Positions 36,564-45,427 of a stretch of DNA of 64,000 bases are shown here, piece by piece. How positions within the stretch are numbered: position 1 is the first letter of the stretch; each line of letters opens with the position of its first letter. The stretch comes from Planifilum fimeticola (GTDB taxonomy: Bacteria; Bacillota; Bacilli; Thermoactinomycetales; DSM-44946). The stretch spans positions 1 to 64,000 of the forward strand of contig NZ_PVNE01000003.1 in the NCBI RefSeq assembly GCF_003001905.1, in the 5' to 3' direction. The notes beneath the pieces were generated by a model. That model saw only the letters and a list, made by a program, of their open reading frames with translations. It did no database searches and was not told where the DNA came from. A program made the position numbers and the translations under genes.

Positions 36564-37109
36564 CTACCCCACGCGCGATCCCGTCAGCTTCTGCCGGAAT
36601 CGGATCAGTTTCGTCTTCAGACTGCCGTCATACAGGCGGTCGCCGATTTGGACGATCAATCCCCCGAGGAGATCGGAATCGACGACGTTGGTGATGCGCA
36701 ATTTCTTCCCGAGACGATCCTGGAAGACGGCGGCCAGCTCTTCCTTCTCCTTCTCCGTCAGCGGAAACGCGGAGGTGACCACCGCTTCCGCCACGCCCCG
36801 GGCCTCATCCGCCAGATGTTTATATTCCTCGGCGATCCGGGAAATCAATCCCTGTCTCCCCCGGTCGAGGAGAAGGAAGAAAAGGTTTTTCGTCCAATCG
36901 GAAAGCGCTTGAAACTGCTCGGCGACGAGGGCTTTTTTCCGTTCCACGTCTACGGCGGGAGCCGCCAACCACTCCTGCAGCTCAGGAGTCCGTTCGAGCG
37001 TCTCCACAACCTGGTTCAGTTCCTGCTCCACCCTGTCCAGTTCGCCCTTTTCCCGGGCCAGCTCGAACAGGGCGTTGGCATAGCGTCGGGCGATCACTGT
37101 CCGGCTCAT
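36564..37109 (-). CDS. atpH: ATP synthase delta subunit
   Basis: A 181-aa peripheral-stalk subunit (OSCP) that ties the b dimer to the top of F1. N-terminal VIARRYANALFELA and C-terminal VDSDLLGGLIVQIGDRLYDGSLKTKL are classic. Its start overlaps the atpF stop by four bases, so the two stalk parts are co-translated. Confidence 0.96.
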   Translation of the reverse strand: MSRTVIARRYANALFELAREKGELDRVEQELNQVVETLERTPELQEWLAAPAVDVERKKALVAEQFQALSDWTKNLFFLLLDRGRQGLISRIAEEYKHLADEARGVAEAVVTSAFPLTEKEKEELAAVFQDRLGKKLRITNVVDSDLLGGLIVQIGDRLYDGSLKTKLIRFRQKLTGSRVG

Positions 37110-37594
37110 TGCAGCTCGCCTACCTGTTCAAGATAACGGCCAACCAATTTGGACTGCTCTTCGGCGTCCAGTTCCTTTTCCAACACCTTGGCCGCGAGAA
37201 GGACGGACAGCCGGCCCACTTCGTCGCGCAGGTCGGCCAAGGCCTTTTCCTTCTCCCGGGTAATTTGCGCCGTCGCTTCGTTGATCATCCGTTCCGCCCG
37301 TTCCTGGGCCTGCCGGATGATCTCCTCCGCTTCCCGCTCCTTTTGCTTTTTGGCCCGATCGATGATCTCCCGCGCCTCCCGACGGGCGGTCTCAAGGGCT
37401 TCCCGCTGTTCGGCCACCAGCTTCTCGGCCTCTTCGCGGTTCTTCTCCGCCGCGGTAATCTGTTCGTCGATGTAATCCTGGCGCTTCTTCATCACGCCCA
37501 GCAAGGGACGAACGGCAAAACGGGAGACCAGGAGCATCAGGATCAAAAAGGTCACCAGTTGGAAAAGAATCGTCCCCAGGTGGAATTCCAGCAA
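37106..37594 (-). CDS. atpF: ATP synthase b subunit
   Basis: A 162-aa peripheral-stalk subunit: one membrane helix (about residues 7-27) followed by a long charged coiled coil with EREAEEIIRQAQERAERMI. It forms a dimer that resists rotor torque. The start is TTG with a GGAGGG ribosome site 7 bases ahead. About 175 bases of non-coding DNA separate it from atpE, the largest gap in the operon. Confidence 0.95.
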   Translation of the reverse strand: MLEFHLGTILFQLVTFLILMLLVSRFAVRPLLGVMKKRQDYIDEQITAAEKNREEAEKLVAEQREALETARREAREIIDRAKKQKEREAEEIIRQAQERAERMINEATAQITREKEKALADLRDEVGRLSVLLAAKVLEKELDAEEQSKLVGRYLEQVGELQ

Positions 37595-37644
37595 CCCGAG
37601 TCCCTCCCTTCAAAATCCGTCACCGCCGCATCAACAGCAAGGAA

Positions 37645-37669
37645 GGCGGGGAAAACCGCCGACCCCGCC
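37645..37669 (-). other. Hairpin between atpE and atpF
   Basis: Arms GGCGGGG (37645-37651) and CCCCGCC (37663-37669) form a 7-bp GC stem without a T-run. A hairpin behind atpE could protect its message and raise the yield of the multicopy c subunit. This role is inference. Confidence 0.4.
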
Positions 37670-37768
37670 GCATGATCCGTCTTCCTGAAAAGCTCTCACG
37701 CTGCGCCGCCGGCAACAGAGGCAATATCCTCTTCCCCTTCCGGGCAGCGGTGCTGTCACGCGACCCCC

Positions 37769-37993
37769 TTAGAAAACGCCCAGCAGGACCATGATGCCGA
37801 AAGCCACGGAAATAATCGGCAGCGCTTCGACGATCCCCAGCGCGATGAAGGATTGACCGAGCAGCTTCCCTTGGGCTTCCGGCTGGCGGGTGATCCCTTC
37901 AATGTACTTGCTGAACAGCATCGCGTTCCCCAATCCGGCAGCGACCGCCGCAAAAGCAATCATGATACCTCCAGCGAGCAAACCCATATCCAT
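37769..37993 (-). CDS. atpE: ATP synthase c subunit
   Basis: A 74-aa hairpin of two membrane helices that forms the rotor ring. The ion-binding Glu56 lies in GIVEALPI, followed by Ala rather than Ser/Thr, which points to protons, not sodium. In helix 1 the usual glycine motif is partly replaced by alanine (AFAAVAAGLG, residues 13-22), whereas Bacillus subtilis has Gly at the earlier positions. The polar loop RQPEA is normal. Ribosome site GGAGG is close to the ATG. Confidence 0.96.
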   Translation of the reverse strand: MDMGLLAGGIMIAFAAVAAGLGNAMLFSKYIEGITRQPEAQGKLLGQSFIALGIVEALPIISVAFGIMVLLGVF

Positions 37994-38035
37994 GTGTTAT
38001 TCCTCCTTCATTCATCTCGATTGTTGCATGATCCA

Positions 38036-38785
38036 TCAATGATGGTCGATGTTCACCTTTTGGGAAATGTAAACGGTTGCCAAGACGGTGAAAATGTATG
38101 CCTGCACCGTTCCGACGAAAATGGAGTAACCGAGCCAGACCAAAAGCGGAGCTCCGGTGAGCAGCGGTGAGGCTTTCAACATGATGACGATCAACACCTC
38201 ACCGGCGAAGATGTTTGCCCAAAGACGCATCGCGTGGGTGGTCGGTTTGGCCAGTTCGTCGATGATATGGAGAAACACAAACCCCTTGAACGGTTGGAAG
38301 TAGTGAGCGAGATATTGCCTCGGATGCTTGCGGATTCCCATGAAGTGGGCAAACAGCGCGATGGCAAAGGCCATGGCGAAGGTGACGTTCATGTCCGCGG
38401 TCGGAGAGCGGAACCAGACCACCTCTCCTTCGGCGTTTTCAAAGGCTTCCCCGGAAAGCCCCCATTCCGGTATGGGATGGTGAGCCTCGGAGGGGACCAT
38501 CATCATGACGCCGAGCTGATTGGCAAAGAAGATGAAGAGGAACAGCGTCACGACAAAGCCGATGTATTTGTCGGCGGATTTTTTGTCAAAGCTCAGCTGC
38601 AGCACACCGCGGAGAAAATCGATGACCATTTCCATCACGGTCTGCATTCCGGAAGGTCGGAGGGCTAGCCGACGGGCTGCGGGGATGGTGATCAGGAGCA
38701 CGAGGAGAGACGCGACGAGGGTTCCAATCATGACCGTCACGTCGAAGGTCAACCCCAAAAACTGCACCTTTGGCGTGATTTCCAT
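38036..38785 (-). CDS. atpB: ATP synthase a subunit
   Basis: A 249-aa stator membrane subunit with about five helices and the two half-channels for protons. The essential Arg is in the helix THAMRLWANIFAGEVL. The start used is ATG 38785 (MEITPKV..), aligned with family N-termini reading '...FLGLTF'; its ribosome site is weak, and a GTG five codons earlier follows a better GGGAAAGG site. It follows atpI by 11 bases. Confidence 0.93.
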   Translation of the reverse strand: MEITPKVQFLGLTFDVTVMIGTLVASLLVLLITIPAARRLALRPSGMQTVMEMVIDFLRGVLQLSFDKKSADKYIGFVVTLFLFIFFANQLGVMMMVPSEAHHPIPEWGLSGEAFENAEGEVVWFRSPTADMNVTFAMAFAIALFAHFMGIRKHPRQYLAHYFQPFKGFVFLHIIDELAKPTTHAMRLWANIFAGEVLIVIMLKASPLLTGAPLLVWLGYSIFVGTVQAYIFTVLATVYISQKVNIDHH

Positions 38786-38796
38786 TGGAGCGCATT

Positions 38797-39186
38797 TCAC
38801 CCCTTTCCCTGGGAGGATGAGGACTGTGTCAGAATCCACACCTCGACGATGACAACCTGCACGTAGGAAAGGCCCAAGCCGAGACCGACCGCCGCCAAGT
38901 TGAAGAAATCCGGGTATTTCGCGGCAATGATGACCGCGGCGGCGGCCATGATCAGACGGTTTCCGAGGCCCGTACCCACCCGACCGGAACCGGTTCGGAT
39001 CGATTCCCTCACAAGGCGGATCCTGCGTGCCAGATGGAGAACATTGTACAGGCTGGCCAATCCCCCGAGAAGCAGCCCGGCAAAAACCGCCTTCATCGGT
39101 GTGGTCAACCATAAAAGAAAGAATAGGGCGAGGACAACAAACGTCAGGATCGTCACCCGACGTTGTCTGATGCGCAAGGCCTCCAT
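38797..39186 (-). CDS. atpI: ATP synthase subunit I (AtpI)
   Basis: A 129-aa protein with about four hydrophobic helices. The AtpI family is a non-structural part of atp operons that helps assemble the c ring and has been linked to magnesium supply. The ATG at 39186 has an AAAGGGTGG ribosome site and follows atpZ by about 105 bases. Sequence is weakly conserved; the call rests on topology and place in the operon. Confidence 0.8.
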   Translation of the reverse strand: MEALRIRQRRVTILTFVVLALFFLLWLTTPMKAVFAGLLLGGLASLYNVLHLARRIRLVRESIRTGSGRVGTGLGNRLIMAAAAVIIAAKYPDFFNLAAVGLGLGLSYVQVVIVEVWILTQSSSSQGKG

Positions 39187-39292
39187 ACGAAGCCACCCTT
39201 TGACAGACTGGGATCGGCCGGCCGGGATACCGCTTCTCAGCTCGATCCGCACTCCGGCTTGGGAAACCGGCGGTCGCCTACTGACCTCGCGT

Positions 39293-39511
39293 TCAACCCT
39301 TCAAAAAGGTGCGCAGGGTAAACGCGGCGCTGATCAGCCCCATCATCAGTCCGGCCAGAATCCCTGCCGCCAGGAAGAGAGGATCCGTCCCCCACTTGGC
39401 GTCCAAGCCGCGGCCGATCCACACTCCCGCCACGATGAATGTGACCACTTCCAGGCCGAGCGTCCCGACCAAACCGATCATGCGCCAGGGGCTGTCTGTA
39501 TTTTTCTTCAC
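39293..39511 (-). CDS. atpZ: AtpZ/AtpI-type small membrane protein
   Basis: A 72-aa protein with two membrane helices and the GVWIGRGLDAKWGTDP turn typical of the ATPase gene 1 family (PF09527). AtpZ forms a complex with AtpI and is thought to conduct divalent cations for assembly of the ATP synthase. It begins at GTG after an AAGGGG site and is the first gene of the atp operon, about 100 bases below its promoter. Confidence 0.85.
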   Translation of the reverse strand: MKKNTDSPWRMIGLVGTLGLEVVTFIVAGVWIGRGLDAKWGTDPLFLAAGILAGLMMGLISAAFTLRTFLKG

Positions 39512-39620
39512 AAATACCGTCCCCTTAAGCCGGGTGGAGTGAGATCATCCGACGGGGCAAATCGGACCGGTCGAAAAGCTCCGGATCGATACCCTGTCGT
39601 ACCCATCGTCTCTCCGACTA

Positions 39621-39649
39621 ATACTACCGAAGCCTCCGGGGGTTGTCAA
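39621..39649 (-). promoter_or_regulatory. Sigma-A promoter of the atp operon
   Basis: On the minus strand a perfect TTGACA (39644-39649) and TAGTAT (39621-39626) are exactly 17 bases apart. This is one of the strongest-looking promoters in the window, in keeping with high ATP synthase demand. Confidence 0.82.
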
Positions 39650-39699
39650 CTTTTTCACTTCAGTTATTATGAACACTTTGTCACAAATTGATCAAAGAC

Positions 39700-40329
39700 T
39701 CACCGGGTTCCGAACAGCCGGTCGCCGGCGTCCCCCAGACCCGGCACGATGTAGCTCTTTTCATTGAGCCTCTCATCCACGGCGGCGGCGTAGATATCCA
39801 CATCGTCGTGCTCCCCGTGAACCCTTTTGATCCCCTCTGGGGCGGCGATGAGACACATCAGCTTGATGCTCCGGCCTCCCATCTCCTTGATCATCTGGAT
39901 GGCGGCCGCAGCGGACCCGCCCGTGGCCAGCATCGGGTCGATGACGATCAGATCCCTCTCCTCGATGTCCGAGGGCATTTTGGCGTAGTACTTGACGGGC
40001 TCCAGCGTCTCCGGATCCCGGTACAAGCCGATGTGACCCACCTTGGCCGCCGGGATCAACCGAAGAATGCCGTCCACCATCCCCAGTCCCGCCCGCAGGA
40101 TGGGCACCAATCCCAGCTTCTTCCCCGCCAGCACCTTGCACCGGGCGGGAGCGACCGGGGTCTCCACCGTCACTTCCCGGAGGGGCATGTCCCGGGTGAT
40201 CTCGTAAGCCATCAGGGCGGAGACTTCCTCCACCAATTCCCGGAACTCCTTGGTGCCGGTCCGCTTGTCGCGGATATGGGTCAATTTGTGCTGGATCAGG
40301 GGATGGTCAAAGACGTACACGTTCCCCAT
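39700..40329 (-). CDS. upp: Uracil phosphoribosyltransferase
   Basis: A 209-aa enzyme that makes UMP from uracil and PRPP. The PRPP-binding loop is [14 protein letters not shown] and the uracil-binding end has [10 protein letters not shown]. The frame is open upstream to 40434, but ATG 40329 has a GGAAGGGAGG ribosome site and starts the typical [15 protein letters not shown]. Between glyA and atp, as in Bacillus. A promoter (40360-40388) and an upstream terminator (40492-40520) make it an independent unit. Confidence 0.96.
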   Translation of the reverse strand: MGNVYVFDHPLIQHKLTHIRDKRTGTKEFRELVEEVSALMAYEITRDMPLREVTVETPVAPARCKVLAGKKLGLVPILRAGLGMVDGILRLIPAAKVGHIGLYRDPETLEPVKYYAKMPSDIEERDLIVIDPMLATGGSAAAAIQMIKEMGGRSIKLMCLIAAPEGIKRVHGEHDDVDIYAAAVDERLNEKSYIVPGLGDAGDRLFGTR

Positions 40330-40359
40330 GGCGTATCCTCCCTTCCTGTTCCGAAGAAC

Positions 40360-40388
40360 ATTGTACTGTTCCTGAGTCCGGATGTCCA
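40360..40388 (-). promoter_or_regulatory. Sigma-A-type promoter of upp
   Basis: On the minus strand TGGACA (40383-40388) and TACAAT (40360-40365) are 17 bases apart, about 30 bases ahead of the start codon. Confidence 0.65.
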
Positions 40389-40491
40389 TGCGATTGCGAT
40401 TCCAGAAAAGGGAAATCAGCCGGATCCGCCACATCTGCTTCTAACATATGAGACGGGTCGGGGGAGCATGCCTCCGCGGGGCCGAAAAGAA

Positions 40492-40520
40492 AACCCCGCC
40501 GCATCGGCCGGCAGGGCGTG
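40492..40520 (-). terminator. Terminator between glyA and upp
   Basis: A GC-rich hairpin (CCCTGCCG...GCGGCGGGG on the minus strand) is followed by TTTTCTTTT. It separates the glyA transcript from the upp promoter. Confidence 0.75.
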
Positions 40521-40560
40521 CTTCTCCTCCAAAGGCGGAATCGGGATCCCTTACCGCAGG

Positions 40561-40597
40561 AAGGGGAGCCGCTGCAAGGAGTCGGGCGGCTCCCCTT
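40561..40597 (-). terminator. Hairpin directly after glyA
   Basis: A perfect 12-bp stem (40561-40572 with 40586-40597) stands about 25 bases beyond the glyA stop but has only a short TTCC tail. It is a weak terminator or an mRNA-stabilising hairpin in front of the stronger one at 40492. Confidence 0.55.
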
Positions 40598-40620
40598 CAC
40601 TTTTTCTTTTTCAGAATTTC

Positions 40621-41874
<1,254 letters not shown>

Positions 41875-41950
41875 CCGCTTCTCCTCCTTTGCGCTGGATC
41901 GAATGGGCGCTCCGTCCGAGCAGGGCGTGAGCGTCCGCCTTCCCCGGCGA

Positions 41951-42529
41951 TCACCTGCAGGCCTCCGCGTCCTCGGGAGTGTAAACCGCCCGGGCTCCTC
42001 CGATCAGTTTGGGACGCGTCTTGGCCGCCGTCACGTGGGCTTGGCCGATTTGACGGATCGAAGGGCGAACGGGGACGGCCACCGGACGAAGGTGCATTCC
42101 GATCAGGGTATCGCCGATATCGATCCCCGCATCGGCGACCACCCGCTCCACCAGGACGGGCTCTTCCATCCGCCGGTAGGCGTGGGCGGCCATCGCCCCC
42201 CCGGCCTTCGGAACCGGAATCGCCGATACCTCTTCCAGGCCGAACCGCTCCAACGCGGCGCGGGTCACCACCAGGGCGCGGTTCAGGTGTTCGCAGCATT
42301 GAAAGGCGAGGTGAAACCCCTCTCTTTCCTGCACGCGGACAATCCCGTCGTAGATGGCCTTCGCCACCTCATCGCTGCCCGACGTGCCGATCCGTCGGCC
42401 GACCACCTCGCTGGTGCTCACACCCACCACCAGCAGATGGCGGTCCGACAGAGGCATCTCCGCAAGCAGATCCTCGACCACCCGGGCCGCATCCCTCCGA
42501 AGGGCGTCGAGATCCACCGGAGTCATCAT
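41951..42529 (-). CDS. ywlG: TIGR01440/UPF0340 family protein YwlG
   Basis: A 192-aa protein of the UPF0340 family, always near glyA and rpiB in Bacillota. Conserved segments include [27 protein letters not shown] and [14 protein letters not shown]. The biochemical role is not established. Its ATG overlaps the rpiB stop (ATGA), so translation is coupled. Confidence 0.88.
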   Translation of the reverse strand: MMTPVDLDALRRDAARVVEDLLAEMPLSDRHLLVVGVSTSEVVGRRIGTSGSDEVAKAIYDGIVRVQEREGFHLAFQCCEHLNRALVVTRAALERFGLEEVSAIPVPKAGGAMAAHAYRRMEEPVLVERVVADAGIDIGDTLIGMHLRPVAVPVRPSIRQIGQAHVTAAKTRPKLIGGARAVYTPEDAEACR

Positions 42530-42972
42530 GCATCCCCGCCCTCAATCGCTCCGATTTTGGCCACCCGCCGTCCGTGGCGGCCGCCGGCGAAATCCGTCGT
42601 CAGCCAGATGCGGACGATCTCCCGGGCCAGTCCCGGCCCGACGACGCGCTCACCCAGTGCCAACACGTTGGCATCGTTGTGTTCCCGGCTCATCCGCGCC
42701 GAAAACTCGTCGCTCACCACGGCGCAGCGAATCCCCTTCACCTTGTTGGCGGCAATGGACATCCCGATGCCGGTTCCGCAGACGAGGATCCCCCGATCGA
42801 ACTCCCCCTTCGCCACCCGCTCTGCCACGGGAAGGGCGTAGTCGGGATAATCCACCGAATCGGAACAGTCACAGCCCACGTCCTCGTAGGCGATGCCCAT
42901 TTCCTCCAACAGATTACGGATTTCCTGCTTCAGACGAAACCCACCGTGATCGGATCCGATGATGACGCGCAT
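42526..42972 (-). CDS. rpiB: Ribose-5-phosphate isomerase B
   Basis: A 148-aa LacA/RpiB-type isomerase of the pentose phosphate route. The N-terminal IIGSDHGGFRLK, the catalytic Cys in LVCGTGIGMSIAANK and the CAVVSDEFSARMSREHNDANVLALG segment are all typical. It is the first gene of the operon with ywlG and glyA, about 120 bases below the promoter at 43096-43124. Confidence 0.94.
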   Translation of the reverse strand: MRVIIGSDHGGFRLKQEIRNLLEEMGIAYEDVGCDCSDSVDYPDYALPVAERVAKGEFDRGILVCGTGIGMSIAANKVKGIRCAVVSDEFSARMSREHNDANVLALGERVVGPGLAREIVRIWLTTDFAGGRHGRRVAKIGAIEGGDA

Positions 42973-43095
42973 CCCTCAGCCCCCCTGAAACCGATCAAAA
43001 ATAATGTGCCCCCTTTTCGGGGGAACCCGTCATGGAGCCTGTGAACGCCTCCCGGGGTGTCGCAACGCACAACCTGCGTCTTCCGTTTCGCACCT

Positions 43096-43124
43096 AGGAT
43101 ACCCCAGCCGAAGGGGGATGTCAA
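43096..43124 (-). promoter_or_regulatory. Sigma-A promoter of rpiB-ywlG-glyA
   Basis: On the minus strand a perfect TTGACA (43119-43124) and TATCCT (43096-43101) are 17 bases apart. The leader of about 120 bases has a small GGGGG/CCCCC hairpin near 43013-43028. Confidence 0.72.
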
Positions 43125-43161
43125 ACGGTTGCGGATCACGCGATCATGGAAATAAATCACT

Positions 43162-43803
43162 TCAATTTCCAGCCTTCCGCCTCCCCTCCTCCCGCCGCCA
43201 CCGCTCGACGATCCGGCGCAAAAGCTCCTCCAACCGGTCGGCACAGCGACGGTAGGTGTCCACATCTCCTCCGAAGGGATCGGGAATATCCAGATCCTCC
43301 AGCGGAACGCCATCCTGTTCGAGGGCTTTCCGCTCCCGACGGATCGACTCCTCCAGGGACCGAACATCTTCCTCCTTTCCTCCGCCCAACGCCCTGCGCG
43401 CCTCCAACTCCGCGGTCATTTGCTCCAACCGCCTGATCCGTTCCCTCGTCTCGCCGTCGGTCAGCGCGTATTCCTTCAAGGTGTATACCTTTCCGACGCT
43501 GTCGGGATTCATCGAGATCAAGCGGCGTTTATGATCCAGCGTCATCGTCAAAATGAGATCGGCCCATTCGATCAATTCCGGATTGACGGACCGGGCGCGG
43601 TGGGAATGACGGATCCCCCGTTCCCCGAGCACCTTGCGGGTGTTTTCCGACACCTCCGCTCCATCCATCGCAAACAACCCCGCGGAACGGACGGACACCT
43701 TCAGCCCCTCCTTCCCCGCCAGGCGCGTCAGTATCGCTTCGGCCATCGGGCTGCGACAGGTGTTGCCGGTACAGACCAGCAGGACGTTTTTCACCGGGTC
43801 CAT
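43162..43803 (-). CDS. ywlE: Low-molecular-weight protein phosphatase, YwlE-like (arginine phosphatase)
   Basis: A 213-aa phosphatase. The active-site loop LLVCTGNTCRSPMAEAI contains the catalytic Cys and Arg and a Thr in the position that gives Bacillus YwlE its preference for phospho-arginine. The general acid Asp lies in DIPDPFGGDVDTYRR. The protein is about 60 residues longer than Bacillus subtilis YwlE because a charged, probably helical segment (about residues 108-155) is inserted before DPFGG. The gene closes the mntP-ZIP-ywlE group. In Bacillus YwlE counteracts the McsB arginine kinase. Confidence 0.88.
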   Translation of the reverse strand: MDPVKNVLLVCTGNTCRSPMAEAILTRLAGKEGLKVSVRSAGLFAMDGAEVSENTRKVLGERGIRHSHRARSVNPELIEWADLILTMTLDHKRRLISMNPDSVGKVYTLKEYALTDGETRERIRRLEQMTAELEARRALGGGKEEDVRSLEESIRRERKALEQDGVPLEDLDIPDPFGGDVDTYRRCADRLEELLRRIVERWRREEGRRKAGN

Positions 43804-43822
43804 CTCCTCCTTTGCTCCTCCA

Positions 43823-44542
43823 TTATCCGTGAATTTTCTCGATGATATACATGAAAAGCACCCCCGAAATCGCCCCGGCGGATGCCGCGCGCCGGTCCAT
43901 CTCCCAGGCCCTGGGACCCACCTCCTGGGTGGTCACCCAGAGGATCGTCGTGGTGGCGAACACCAATCCGGCCGACACCACATCGGGTTTGTCCGCCAAA
44001 AACACCTCGCCGATCCAGGCGCCCAGGGGAAGCATCCCTCCCGTGGCGGCGGCGATGAGGAGAATGCGAAGGGGAGAGTGGCCGGAAACCCTCAGCGGGG
44101 CCGCCATCCCGATTCCCTCGGGCACGTTGTGCACCGCCATCGACAGGGCCAGAAGAATTCCCAGCTGGTGTTCGGTGTGAAAGCCGATCCCGATGGCCAC
44201 CCCCTCCGGCGCGTTGTGGGCCGCCATCGCCAAAACCATGAGAAATCCCAGGCGGGCGAAGGTGGGGCGCTTTCCGCCTCCCCCGTTCGCCGTTTCGATC
44301 TGATGAAGGAGAATCATCAGCAACAGGCCGGCGGACATGCCCAACACCACATGGACCCAGGTGCCGTAGCGGACAGCGGTGGAAAGGAGGCTCCCTAGGG
44401 AAACCACCAGCATGACGCCCATCGACATCCCCAGGGAAAAGGAGATCCCCCTCTCGGACAGGGAGCCGAACCTCAGCACGACGAGGGCCCCGAGCAGGGT
44501 GGACATTCCGGAAAGGGCGCTGAATACAATCGCTTCACTCAT
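43823..44542 (-). CDS. ZIP family divalent metal transporter
   Basis: A 239-aa membrane protein of the ZIP family with about eight helices. Two signature motifs are present in adjacent helices, HNAPEG and HNVPEG, which supply the metal-binding His, Asn and Glu residues. Such proteins usually bring zinc, iron or manganese into the cytosol (ZupT is the bacterial model). It lies 10 bases after mntP, a manganese exporter, so both probably belong to one transcript. Substrate is not certain. Confidence 0.88.
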   Translation of the reverse strand: MSEAIVFSALSGMSTLLGALVVLRFGSLSERGISFSLGMSMGVMLVVSLGSLLSTAVRYGTWVHVVLGMSAGLLLMILLHQIETANGGGGKRPTFARLGFLMVLAMAAHNAPEGVAIGIGFHTEHQLGILLALSMAVHNVPEGIGMAAPLRVSGHSPLRILLIAAATGGMLPLGAWIGEVFLADKPDVVSAGLVFATTTILWVTTQEVGPRAWEMDRRAASAGAISGVLFMYIIEKIHG

Positions 44543-44552
44543 CGGCCGGACC

Positions 44553-45116
44553 TCACATCAGGATTTTGAAGCCCAAGAGCAACAGGATCAATCCGCCCAA
44601 CGCCTCTCCGTAGTTGCCCGCCCAGCTTCCCAGAAACTTTCCCAGCAGCATGCCCAATCCTCCCATCAATCCACCGAAGAAACCGATCAGTCCCAATGCC
44701 AAGGGGGCATCCGTGGACAGAATGCCGAGGGAAAAACCCGCCGACAGGGAATCCAAACTGACGCTGAAGGAGGAGACCAGCATCCCCCAGAAGGTGGTGA
44801 CGGAACCGATTGACGACGCGCTTGCCTCCTTCAGGCTGCTCCACAACATATTCCCACCCAAGAAACAAAGCAAACCCCCGCCGACCCATACCGCTATATC
44901 CCCGACCCATTCGTTCATGTGCCGCCCGAGGGTCATCCCCGCCAAAGGCATCAGAATGTGCATGATGCCGATCGTGCCGCTCATCGCAAACAATTGTTGC
45001 GTCACCATTCCTCTCATTCCCAGGCCGATTCCGAGGGAGAAGGCATCCATGCCGAGCGCGAAAGCAATCATGATGAAGGTGATCAACTGTCCCCACTGGG
45101 GCAATGAGAACTCCAT
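44553..45116 (-). CDS. mntP: Manganese efflux pump MntP
   Basis: A 187-aa membrane protein with six helices. The two repeats carry the conserved Asp residues in GMDAFSLGIGLGMRG and SLDSLSAGFSLGIL, as in MntP (former YebN/YwlD). It exports manganese and protects against its excess. In Bacillus it is also found between sua5 and ywlE. No yybP-ykoY manganese riboswitch is visible in the 300 bases upstream. Confidence 0.92.
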   Translation of the reverse strand: MEFSLPQWGQLITFIMIAFALGMDAFSLGIGLGMRGMVTQQLFAMSGTIGIMHILMPLAGMTLGRHMNEWVGDIAVWVGGGLLCFLGGNMLWSSLKEASASSIGSVTTFWGMLVSSFSVSLDSLSAGFSLGILSTDAPLALGLIGFFGGLMGGLGMLLGKFLGSWAGNYGEALGGLILLLLGFKILM

Positions 45117-45427
45117 GACCCTTCCCCCTCATCCGGCTTGTCTGCATATGGATATGCTCCGGAAGGGGAAAAAAGAACCGCGCCTTCAAGCGGGCGATCT
45201 GGAAGGGATCGATTTTCCGCCGAACGACTTGCCACCGCATGGAGCCGATCGGAAAATCGCATCCCGCATCCGGAATTTACCGAAAGTCCGCACTTAAATG
45301 GGGTTGCGCGATCAAAACAGCTTGATCAGTTGATCCGGGTCATCCTGTCTTCACGATGTGTTCCGCCGCCCGGCTGATCTCCCTCATCCGGCAGCGGGAT
45401 GGGGGAATTGACGCCTCTCTTTCCACT

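Noticed and set aside
45117-45427. yybP-ykoY manganese riboswitch ahead of mntP
   Set aside because: No match to the conserved loop sequences; only small unrelated hairpins are present.
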